A DNA stretch of 64,000 nucleotides from Glebionis coronaria. Taxonomy: Eukaryota; Streptophyta; Magnoliopsida; Asterales; Asteraceae. The translations under genes were made by a program, and so were the position numbers. Within the stretch, counting starts at the first letter, position 1, and the number at the start of each line of letters is the position of its first letter. The stretch is from NCBI GenBank assembly GCA_025667525.1, contig JANFOE010000191.1, positions 1,240,001 to 1,304,000 of the forward strand, given 5' to 3'. This document shows, piece by piece, positions 10,656-20,797 of the stretch. The notes under the pieces were generated by a model that was not told the origin of the DNA, made no database searches, and worked only from the letters and a program-made list of their open reading frames with translations.

Positions 10656-13600
10656 TGATGAGACTGTAATTATACATAGTCTCATCGTCCAAATCGGGCT
10701 TAAAATGCTTAAAATATCATCAAAATACCACAAAATATGCTTGTGTTTGTTCATTGTGTATTTTAGGTACGGGTATCGTGAAATCAACAAAAGATCACAA
10801 GAATCAAGCAAAAACAAACACGGGAAACGAAGCCGCACAAAAAACCAGACCCGAATCATGAATTTCCTTTGAAGTCCTTGAAGTTTGAAGATTTGGCAAA
10901 ATGGTCCCTCAAGAATTGAAGACTTTTCATATTATACCCTTGCAAAACTCAATTATTGCATTAGGGTCCCTAATATTTCAAGATATTTCATTAATGGTCC
11001 TTGAACAAGCCCTTGGAACAAGTTTATGAAACTTGTTGTGGCCAAAACGGGAAAAAGGAAACTTATTTATAAAGGGAAGTTGGTTTTGGACTGTTTGAAA
11101 CCTAATATAGCACAAGTTTGGGAGTCAAGGGGCCATTGTGGGCAGACAAGGATACGTAATCCACCAACCAGCCACTGACACCTCACCACAACATCCCAGT
11201 CATCACCCCACGTCACCCCACCCCACTTTAAACTTAAACCCGTTTTTATTTAACTAAGTCAACACTGGTCAAATTTTTTAAAACGTGGGAAACATTTTAT
11301 TAATCTCTAAACTAGATTAAACCATTGTTCATCACCCCACTTAATCCCCAAGAACCCTAATCCCATAACCCTAACAGAACAAAGGGGTTTATTATCCAAC
11401 ACTCCAGATCATTAATTCGATATCCCCTCATCACAACTCCACTCTCACATTTACCAAACTTACACCCATGTGACTAGTAGGGTCACCCCTGCTGCGTCAC
11501 TTTCACACCAACACCCAAAAAGAGACCAGATGAACGGCTCTCCTTTATTCCTTGCTCCCAAAGATGTATGAACGACCAAGATTGGTCAAATGACAACTGG
11601 TTACAGCAGGATCAACACATGGTATCACAAGACTCGAATTTTTCAAACAAGCCAAGGGCATTCTTGGGAAATTAGCAGTTAGGGTTTGCATTTGTATTCA
11701 ACCTTCTGGAATGATCATGTAGTAGTATATAAACAACCATCCAACTTGTCGATTGGTGTTCCGGATTTTATTTTGTAAAAATTTTAAAGTGAATTAATTA
11801 AAGAAGCTTTTAATCTTGCAAATATATTTGAGTTCCTTATTTATCTTTCTAGTAATGTTAATTTAGTTTAGTTTAAATGGTTTGATTTTCATATCAAAAA
11901 ATTAATTTGGTTAAAAGATTTTTGGCAAATTAAGGTTTTTGAGATCCAAATTTGTGGACTGTTAATAAGGTTTGAATGACATCCAAACCTTACTTTCAGG
12001 TTTTCATCTTTGTTATTTTGAGTTGGTTTCAAAAAAAGTACTTGTCCTTTCTTAAAATTTCAAAATCAGTGATTCATCACTCTTGTTTTACTTACTGTCC
12101 ATAAGCTCCTCCAAAAGCTATTTGACAAATAGCTTTTGGATCAGTTTGAGGGCTTGTTATTTTCTTGTTTGTTGTGCTTGTGCAGGTTTTCAAACCAAGC
12201 AAGACCATCTCTCCCATTCTCTTTGAATATTTTGTTGAAGATATTGTTTAGCCCTAGGTCCCTTGTGGATTCTACTAGCAGGGTATTCTCTACATGCTGT
12301 CATAAGCTCACATCAGCTCTATAAAGACCAAGTAGAAGGCATCAGCCAGGTAGCTATTGGCATGAACCCTACTTACTTTTTTGTGTGAATCTATGGATTT
12401 ATGATTAAGTGTTGGTATACCTGTTTTTATTATTTGTTTATTATTGTTGAAGTTGTTGATGCATGCTAGCATAGATTGGAATAGGTTTAAGGTTGATTTG
12501 AATACAATATGTTTGCAAAATCTTGATTTCAGATTTAAAGGGTTGTTTGGATAGGCTGACTAGAAGACTTGGGGTGACAACCAATCCTTCATTCAGTGCT
12601 AAACACTTTTGTTGGGGATTAATATATTCAGTTTAGGTGATAGACAACATTAGTTAAGGGTTATTCAAGAATTTTCATGTTATTCTTTAAGATCTGTCAG
12701 TAGGCTCATTTAGACTGTAATTCTGAATTTTAAGTTCCACAATTTAACTATCAGTTAGTTGTAGTATTAATCTAGGATTAGTAGTAGCTCACTTGTGATT
12801 TGGTATGTTTGTTTGATAGTTGTGCTTGCCCAAAATCCACTTAATAGCCAATTGCATCAGCAAACAACCCACAGACCTACCCTAGTTCATCAGTGACTGA
12901 ATTTGGGCTTTTTGTGTGTGATTTTTGTGTTAAGCTTGTTCTTTTTCTTTTTAATCTTGACTCCTCACACTCCACTGAGTGTGGGGTGCCCTTGTTTTCA
13001 ATTAAAACCAAGTGACAAAGTTTTTACAAGCTAAAACGTCCACAGACCTCAGTTTCTGTTAAACCAGTGGGAAGAATCTTCCCACTGATAGTGTTCCTCT
13101 CCCACTGCTAAGCAAAAGGACAAACCAGTCCACCAGTCAACATCATACTTGGGTGACTTTTGTCTTTAGTGGAGTTTTTTCATATTTTTCTAGTTTTTCT
13201 ATTTTCTCATGTTTTAGTATTTAATTTAAGATTTTTCATTAAGTTTATTTTCAAATTACTGTTCATTTACAATTTTTTAGAATTAATTTCATTTTAATTA
13301 GTTTAATTAATTTTTGTTTTTGTCTTTTAGTACAAAACTTTAATATTTTTCAGTTTTAAAATTTTTTCTAGATTCAGAAAAATATTTTAGGTTTTTAGTT
13401 TAAAAAAAGTTTCACTGTCATCTTTTTAATCATTTTTAGATTTAATTTAAGTTTAATTAGGATTTAATTTAAACTGTTTTGTCTTTTAGTGTAAAAAATT
13501 ATTGTTTTCAATTTTTTTAATTTTTATACTGTTCAGTAATATAAATTAGGATTTTTCAAATAGTAAGTTTAATTTTAGCATTATTTTATTATTTTTAAAC

Positions 13601-14157
13601 ATTATTATAGTTTAAAATTTGTTTTTAGTGTTTTAAAAATAGAAAAATAGTCTTTAAAATTTAGGAAAAATACTTTTTAGTCTTTAAATAATATAAGTGA
13701 GTTATCAGTTCAATAAAATAATATTTTGGGCTTTTTCTTAATTATATTTATTTTTAGGGCTTTAGTTAGCATTAAAAATTGAATATTTAATTAATAAAAG
13801 GTTATAAAATTTATTTTATGAATTTTTATTCTTATTTATATTATTTTAGACTTAGTTTTCATTTTTAATTAATTTTTAGCTTAAATTTTTAATTTTGTCA
13901 CGTTTTACGTAATTACTTCATCGTTTTACGTCAATTCGTCGTAGTGTAATCGTAGTCGTAGCTCGTCTTTTATTTTTCTCTCTTTAAACCAAAAAAGACA
14001 CTAATCCAAACTTTGATTTTACATATTGGCACTTTATTCACACACCTCCTTCGAGAACGAACCCACATTTATCGGTTTTATTTTTTTCCTAAAGCGTAAG
14101 ACTTAATACTTGCCCATTATACGTTGTTTTCCTAAACACGTATTTTTACTACTATCA
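10656..14157 (+). repeat. R3 5' LTR (3502 bp)
   Basis: Starts TGATGAGACT and ends CTACTATCA; followed after 5 bp by the PBS. It is highly similar to 24562-27936 over its whole length except for its first 92 bp. It lacks a 23-bp piece present in the 3' LTR (near 24826) and has an extra piece of about 50 bp near 13570. A perfect hairpin lies at its very start (GATGAGACT at 10657, AGTCTCATC at 10678). It is very AT-rich from 13170 to 13900. ORFs inside it, such as the one near 12136, recur in the 3' LTR but look like chance open frames. Confidence 0.92.
11726..11733 (+). promoter_or_regulatory. TATA box of R3 5' LTR
   Basis: TATATAAA, also present in the 3' LTR at 25559-25566 and in the related solo LTR R6 at 36112-36119. 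It is the likely core promoter, about 1.07 kb into the LTR. Confidence 0.65.
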
Positions 14158-14162
14158 ATTTT

Positions 14163-14179
14163 TGGCGCCGCTGCCGGGG
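14163..14179 (+). promoter_or_regulatory. R3 primer-binding site (tRNA-Asp)
   Basis: TGGCGCCGCTGCCGGGG, 5 bp after the LTR end. It is complementary to the 3' end of plant tRNA-Asp with one mismatch; the usual Athila form has GTTGCC. This primes minus-strand cDNA synthesis and supports an Athila origin. Confidence 0.92.
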
Positions 14180-15143
14180 AGGTGTTTTAGCCATTATTAT
14201 TATCGTGTTTGTGTGAGTAGTGCGTTTTTGCTTTTCAATTTTTGGAAAGCGTAAATATCGTACATATTCATTTTTGTTATATTTCCTTAATATATTATAG
14301 TATCCAAATAAATCGTGTTTAGTTTTCCTAAACTAAACACACAACAATCTTTACTATATTGTAGATATCCCATTATTGTTTTCGTTTTTCTTGTGAATAT
14401 ATTACTGTATTGTACTTACGTAGAACAATAAATATACAAGTACTCCAAAGCGTGAAAACGCAACCTTGATTCGGGATTTCATCACTTGAACATTGTATTC
14501 GAATCTAAAGCAAAAGTTTAAAGGCAACATAGATAAATACTTTCGTGAGGCTTAATTTCAATTAACACAAACTATAAGGTGGGTATAAGGCGATTGTATT
14601 TCACGACCTAAAGGAAAAAGGCTCTTAAGTGCTTAGCGTCGCCTCGTTTCCTCCGCTTGCTTGTGCGTGTTTGAGAAAGAAGGCTAATCGAGGGTTTGCC
14701 GCCCAAGTATTATCTACGTATCATATATATTTGCTTGTTTTCAAGATTAAACCCTCTTGAACGTTTTGGTGTTCCACCAACGTTCTAAAGTCATCGAAGG
14801 CGTTCACTCCATGTGATCGTTTTCATTCTTTGAGGCTCCTTTAACAGAGAAATCGATTCGAGGAGATATTTGTAGATTTGAGTCTACGTAATACACAAAA
14901 AATCCAAAAAAAATAAAAAAAACAATCAAAAACCAAAAAAATTGAAAAATCGAAAAACCGCAAAAAGAATCTTCTTTGCTATCCCCCCCATTCTACACTT
15001 AGTGCATGCGCACTCGGTCGAAGGATTATTCTAATTCTAGCGACGCTTCGAATCGACGCAATCGCAATCGAAGGAATTGACGACGTAGACGAGATTTAGA
15101 AACCGACGTTCCTAATATCGTTGTTGAAGAGACCTTAGACGAG
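14180..15143 (+). other. R3 untranslated leader
   Basis: Non-coding leader between the PBS and gag, about 960 bp. It includes an A-rich stretch at 14895-14965. From about 15050 it resembles the R2 leader just before gag (Arg-rich in the gag frame). No separate feature seen. Confidence 0.6.
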
Positions 15144-16680
15144 ATGGCCGACAATCGTTCGATGATGGAGTTGCACCAAGCGCCCACCGAGGGTTATGGA
15201 CACGCGATCGTAATTCCCGCTATCGAAGCGGAGAATTTTGAGATTAAGAGCGGAATGCTTTCGTTGATTCAAGCTACGAAGTTTCGAGGTCGTGAAGACG
15301 ATAATCCTCACGACCACATTCGGAATTTTGATCGTCTTTTAGCCACGAGCAAGTTTAAGAACGTCGACACCGATGTCGTCAAGCTTATGCTTTTTCGTAC
15401 TCGCTCGATGGTGCCGCCAAGGATTGGTACGAGAAAGAGCCACCTAATTCGATAATTACGTGGAAGAATCTCGTTTCCAAATTCGTTAATCAGTTTTTCC
15501 CACCGTCTAAGACGACGTTTTTCAAAAATGAAATTATGAGATTTGAGCAAAAACCGAATGAATCATTTAGAGACGCGTGGTATCGTTTTAAGGAATTGCT
15601 TAGGCAATGTCCTCACCATGGATTTTTCGAGTTGCACCAAATCAATACGTTTTACAACGGTCTTAGTTTTCAAGAACAAGATTCGTTGAATTCCGCCGCC
15701 GGTGGCAACTTTTTGTGTAAGACTCCGAAAGATGCTTTAATGATTTTCGAAAATCGATCCAAGGTTTACCAACTCCGCAACGCACCGAGTGTTGCCAATG
15801 TCGCCAATGTTAGTAGTTCTAATCGCGACATTGAGAGGGTTGATGCGAAAGTCGACAAGCTAACGAATGTGTTTACGTATTTTCTCGTCGAAATGCAAAA
15901 GAAAGACGCTCCCGCTACGGTGAAAGCGGTTGAGACTTCGTGTACGTTTTGTGGTGGACCTCATAATTATTACGATTGTACGACTACGGATGGCCAAACG
16001 TCGAATGTGAGTGCGTTAAACAACAATTTTGCAAATCAAAATCAAAATAATGCCGGTCCATCACAACAAGGAAATTATAACCAAGGAAACAATTTTAGTC
16101 AAAACCGAAACAATTTTCAAGGAAATAATTAACAAGGAAGATTTTCGAATCAAAATCAAGGTTATAATCAAGGCGGGAATTTGAATTGGCAAAATTGAGA
16201 CAACAATCAAAACTCGAATTTTTCAAACAATAACAATCAAGGAAACAATTTTTCAAGTGGTAATCAAGGGAATTTTCAAAGAAGTAATCAAAACCAAGGG
16301 AACTTTAATTCAAATCAAAATAGTTCGTCAAACGATTTTCAAAATTACATGAAAACGAATGAGGCTAATATGAGACGATTAGAGGGAGAAATTGGTACTT
16401 TGAAAAACGATTTTTCTAATCCTTTGAAACTTCAAAACACGAATATTGAGCAAGGACAAATTGATATTAAAAAGATGTTTTCGGCTATTATGAACAAAGC
16501 CTCGGGTGCTTCATCGAGTTCGTTACCTAGTGACACCGTTGCTAATCCGAAGGAACAATGTAAAGCCGCCTCGTCTCGTGGAAAAAGTCGTGTGATTACC
16601 CTAACCTTGATGGATTTCGTGTTGTTCCTTCTTCTCAACCCTCGACTTCTAAGACGACTTATTGTTCTAAAGTCGATGGG
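15144..16680 (+). pseudogene. gag: R3 gag
   Basis: Starts Met-Ala-Asp-Asn-Arg like R2 gag. A frameshift near 15400 breaks the first frame (stop at 15455), but the same protein continues in another frame from 15536 or earlier (FYNGL near 15650, AAGGNFLCK near 15700). A CCHC zinc knuckle (C-x2-C-x3-H-x4-C) is intact at 15941-15979. An Asn/Gln-rich region with stops near 16130 and 16196 follows, then a helical segment (16349-16500) and a basic segment to 16684. Gag would build the particle and package the RNA. As it stands it cannot give a full-length protein. Confidence 0.85.
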
Positions 16681-17208
16681 GTGAACGTGGCGACCAAGGA
16701 AAAGAGTGCACACCCTCGTGTACCTCAAATTCCATCCACGGTTAAAAAAGAGAGCTTTATAGACCTTACCCAAGTAACCCTTGAAGAAACTTGTGCATCG
16801 ATCCTTCTTAAAAAACCCAAAATGCATATGCCGAGAAAGGAAGAGGGTCCGGGCCAATTTCTATTACCTTGTGATTTTTCCGAGATTGAGGGATGTTTAG
16901 CCCTTGCCTATTTAGGTGCTAGCATCAATCTCATGCCTCATTCTCTTTAAAAATTGATGAGATTGCCTTCACTTACCCCCACGAACATGACTATCGAGCT
17001 TGTAAATTGTCCACCACTTATACCAACTGGAATAGCCGAGGATGTCTATGTTAAAGTTGGAAAGTTTGGTTTTCCCACGGATTTCATTATACCCGATTAT
17101 GTGTGTGACCCTAAATGTCCCATTATTTTAGGCCGACCATTTTTATCGACGACTCGAACCGTATTCGACTCACGAGGGGATACTTACTATGAGATATGGG
17201 GAGGATAA
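16681..17208 (+). pseudogene. pro: R3 aspartic protease
   Basis: Protease-type sequence in two adjacent open frames split by a TAA at 16948. The active-site triplet expected as Asp-Leu-Gly reads Tyr-Leu-Gly (TAT at 16909), so the catalytic Asp is lost. The C-terminal half keeps the Ile-Leu-Gly-Arg-Pro-Phe-Leu block near 17130, typical of this family. Gag-Pol cleavage could not be done by this copy. Confidence 0.82.
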
Positions 17209-17551
17209 AATGGACTTTTTCACGAGTAAATCCCAAGTGTCTTATGATAATGAAAAAACCGAGGTTTCAAAACCTAATGTTTCTAATTCTAATGATTTCA
17301 AAATGTTTACATTAGCGGAAACTATGAGGCTTAATGCATGTTTTGAAAGAATTAAGAAAAACGGTTTTAAAGATGATGAATTTAATGATAAAGAATACGT
17401 GTATCTAATTCAAAAGGGCATGCGTAAATTTATGGATGAAAAATTAGTTTGGGATGTATTCGATGAAACAAGTGAGCGACCAATTCTGAAGGGCGACGTT
17501 AGTGCCATCACGACAATGACAAAAATGGACTCGTCTTCACCACCTTCGTAG
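17189..17551 (+). pseudogene. R3 post-protease region, unrecognised
   Basis: A 120-residue frame overlapping the protease end in another frame. It is acidic and Lys-rich (FTLAETMRLNACFERIKK stretch) with no RT motif. In R1 and R2 this place holds a linker of variable sequence before RT, so it may be that linker. The function is unknown. Confidence 0.5.
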
Positions 17552-17590
17552 GACCACGTCTTTGAGGCTTCAACTTCTAACTCCATCGAA

Positions 17591-18449
17591 GTGCCTCCTT
17601 TTCCTAGCCCAACAACCGTTGAGGCGAAAGGTTTTATCGACATCGATCCTCTCGTTTTAGAAAAGTCACCTAAGCATAGTCATTCGACTTGTAAGACCAT
17701 GGTTGTGAGTGCTCACATCGACTCTTTCTTTGACGATGAAGATGGCGATTTTGCCGAGATTGATCACGTACTTAAAAATCCACATGCCATTTTTGAGGAT
17801 TCTCCCAAAAAGACCTCTTCTCATGAGAAGTACAATGATTACGAGTTTGATCCCGAGATTGAGGAAATCATTGAATGAGAGCTAGCTCTTTTGCCTCCAC
17901 TTCCACCTACAAGTGAGGTCGATCTTTCCAAAATCGAGGATGAACTAATGAGTTGGAACGTCTTATTTTCGATGACGAACCAACTCATGTGACCACCAAA
18001 AACCCAATTCTCGAGGAGTTACCTAATCAACACTCCTTGAATGAGAATTACGTTTACCACATTCGTGAGGATTTAACTTATCAACAATCCCCACAAATGA
18101 ATGATGGTTTCGTGCTTGATCGTGATCTTTTCGAGAGAGTTTCTAAAATACTCAAGGAGGGGAATGACAAACCTTGGTTTGACAAGCCTATCTTTGATGA
18201 AGAAATCGATGAGATTTACGTTCATGAGGATGACGAGTATGTAGACCCCGGGGGGCGGTGTTCTATATTGATCGACGTTTTGAGAACTTATATAATCCAC
18301 CACCCCCTCCCACCAATGACTTAAATGTGAGGATTTTTAGCGCGACTAATTTTGAATTTGACACGCCAAATATTTTCGCCATTATCAAATCGGGTTTTCA
18401 TAAAGAGTTTTTGAACGATGAAAAAGGAAAGGATCTAAATGTGATTTAA
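17591..18449 (+). pseudogene. R3 acidic ORF region in the place of pol
   Basis: Several short frames (17591-17878, 17953-18324, 18258-18449) with strongly acidic Asp/Glu-rich sequence, e.g. FFDDEDGDFAEIDH near 17730 and DEEIDEIYVHEDDEYVD near 18200. They are separated by single stops or shifts, as if one longer ORF had decayed. No RT, RNase H or integrase motif is seen. I do not recognise the product. It may be a stretched linker or a novel segment carried by this non-autonomous family. Confidence 0.45.
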
Positions 18450-18494
18450 AAGAATTTTCTACAAGTTTAACTCCGTCATCTGTACGTTTTATGA

Positions 18495-18857
18495 GTGCTA
18501 CCACCTCGTCTACTCTTTTTGACGATGGTGTGTGTGGTTTTAGTGTGGGGGAAGCCCCTTTATGTTCCTTCACGTTTCTCCACCGAGGACGAGATTTACG
18601 ATCCCGGAATTGCTTGTAAAGGGAAATCTCGATCTTCCACCGATGCAAAAAATGGAAACTATATTCATTTGCTTGGTGTGAGTCTACCTCGAGTAGCTCA
18701 TTGTTTTAACTTACCCATCGCCCCACCTTTCTACTTCTCATCTCTTTTCTACTACTCCTTTGGGGTTCTAGCACATGTTGAAGTGGCGTTGGTTCGTGTA
18801 TCCCATGAAAATAAGGACGCTATCTTTGACCCCGGTATACGTGTATCGGGTTTTTAA
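18495..18857 (+). pseudogene. R3 unrecognised ORF before the tail
   Basis: A 120-residue frame with a hydrophobic start (MLPPRLLFLTMVCVVLVW, possible signal or membrane segment) and a second hydrophobic, aromatic stretch near 18715-18775 (PPFYFSSLFYYSFGVL). The shared post-integrase block begins about 90 bp after its stop, so it sits where the integrase C terminus would lie in R1 and R2. It does not resemble integrase. The ATG may not be a real start, since similar open sequence precedes it in another frame. Function unknown. Confidence 0.4.
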
Positions 18858-20466
18858 AGTACTACATGTACTTTTGGGCATTGTTTATCATGTAAGCCCC
18901 ACCAAAAATGAACAAACCATGATTATCCCTAAATGATCACATTAATGGGGATTCGAGTCGAGCTTTTGACTCGGTTATAAAAAACAAGGTGCCTCGTGGG
19001 GGATTCTCATGCTTATCCTTGTAAATATTATCGTTTTTCAAATAGTGTAACGAGGGGACTTGTACTCTTCCAACCTTTCTTCCGTGGTTGTTTGTGATTG
19101 TGATTCATTAGGTTCATCGTCATCATTGAAGCCTCTCGTGTTCGTTTTACGGATCACTCGAGCTTCGATCGTTGCCTTTGGAGATTCCGATATCCGATGA
19201 TATCCTTTTATGTTCTAACGTTTATCTTATTATCATAATTCATAAACGGCTTTTAGGTTATTCGTTTTACCCTTTCCATGCTCGAGATTAAGCATTCAAC
19301 TTCGTCTCTAGTATGGGGTTGTTTTCACCCCTAGACTCAAAACATTGAGGACAATGTTTAGTTTTAGTATGGGGGGGTGAGTAGATACTTCACCTTGCTC
19401 ACGTCATCACGCAATCCAAATTTCATCATTTTGTTGCAAAATAAGGCTAAAAATGGCCAAATTTTAAACATTTTCTTGTTTTTCATAAGTGTTTAAGACA
19501 CGAATGTAGGTTTTTCGATGGTGAGAATAAGAGTAATTTTTTACTCGATCGTGCGTGTTGAGCACTTAGCTTCTATTCCTTAACTTTTTAGGCTAAGTCT
19601 CTTAAATGAGGACGAGAAATGATAGAGTTATTTATAAGTCTCGTAATCTTTCACGATCTCATGTGTAGTAATTATTAGCTTATTCTCCCCTCGCTTTTGA
19701 TAATAAATTGTTAATAAATTTGATTTAGCGGTTTAGTCACTATTGTTGGTTTCTAATTTTTTTAGTAGCTTCCATGTAATTAAATTGGGAAAACATTAAG
19801 GTATCGCCAGCGTCACGGTTTTGAAGTATTGGCAACCCGAATAATCAAAAGCTTCACCCAATAATAAGATTTCAAGTGCTCACCTAAATTAAGCAAAAAT
19901 TTGAAGCTCACAAGGCTGAAAAATCTATGCCCAAATTGAAAGTGAATCAAGCCTTAATCTACGAAGCTTTAAAGATCCAAAATTCGCCTTAGCGTGAGGA
20001 TATACGTCAAGTCATAATAAAACCACCGATGATGGCGGATAATAAAAGACAGTGGCAAGACCAAAGTCATAATAAAAGCTTCATGGAAAAAATGAATAAA
20101 AGATAGAGGTAAACCATGATAATAAAACCACCGATGATGGCGGATAATAAAAGTCATGGTAATAAGTCTCATGTTCAAAACCGTTCTAAAATCGTGTTTA
20201 TCGATCCTTCTTGTTGACTTAATTTTTTGACATCGTTGTCTATTAGGGTGAATTATTAATTTAATGATTTTGGTTACACCGTTAAGACTCTATTCACGCA
20301 TAAGTCAATGATGTATCCTCGTGATCATTAAGATAAAAATAAAATATAAGAGATACCAAGTAGGAATAAGGGAGTCTAGGTTCGTAATTAACACTCATGA
20401 GATATGATCGTGTTGCTAACTTATAATAACAATGATCTCGTTACACTCTTAGCATGGAATCGAGTG
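18858..20466 (+). other. R3 3' non-coding tail, part 1
   Basis: Contains the post-integrase block (18951-19015, GAGTCGAGC then GACTCGG and CCTCGTGGGGG). It holds two purine tracts AGTATGGGG (about 19312 and 19366) with a perfect 8-bp hairpin, AAACATTG-AGGA-CAATGTTT, between them at 19340-19359. The GAGGACGAGAAATGATAGAGT stretch near 19607 is also found in the R2 tail. A 36-bp unit is duplicated at 20013-20048 and 20118-20153. No coding sequence seen. The tail is broken by R4 and resumes at 24355. Confidence 0.7.
20013..20153 (+). repeat. 36-bp direct duplication in R3 tail
   Basis: Near-identical units at 20013-20048 and 20118-20153, each with ACCACCGATGATGGCGG flanked by AATAAAA and ATAATAAAAG, 105 bp apart. 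Confidence 0.8.
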
Positions 20467-20471
20467 AAAAT
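20467..20471. repeat. Left TSD of R4 (AAAAT)
   Basis: Identical to 24350-24354 at the other end of R4. Confidence 0.85.
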
Positions 20472-20783
20472 TGTTAGACTTACTTTTTGGTAAGATGGCG
20501 CCTTTCACGTGAGTTGGAATAGACTTATATCCATTTGCTATACGCAGGGACTAATTATGTAAATGATAGATAGTCTAGGTATGTTAGGCCTATAAATACC
20601 CCATGACTCTCCATGGGGGTGTGGAAGTTTTGTTCATTTTTCCTTTGTTTTCTTTCACTTGAATAAAACACACAACTTTCTTTTCACCTCTCTCTAAGTT
20701 TCTCTCACTAGAACTATCAATGTTCATCATGTTCTTTGATCATCCCCGACCCCCCGATCTAGGTGCTTTTTTTATGCTTGTCA
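20472..20783 (+). repeat. R4 5' LTR
   Basis: 312 bp, TGTTAGACTT to GCTTGTCA. TATA box TATAAATA at 20591-20598, followed at once by a hairpin (CCCCATG 20599-20605, CATGGGG 20612-20618). CT-rich stretch near 20680-20710. Confidence 0.9.
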
Positions 20784-20785
20784 AT

Positions 20786-20797
20786 TGGTATCAGAGC
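20786..20797 (+). promoter_or_regulatory. R4 primer-binding site (initiator tRNA-Met)
   Basis: TGGTATCAGAGC two bases after the LTR, complementary to the 3' end of plant initiator tRNA-Met over 12 nt. Confidence 0.88.

Noticed and set aside
12136..12324. ORF in R3 5' LTR, repeated at 25969 in the 3' LTR
   Set aside because: The two copies agree because the LTRs are duplicates. Composition looks non-coding, and the related solo LTR R6 has no such ORF.
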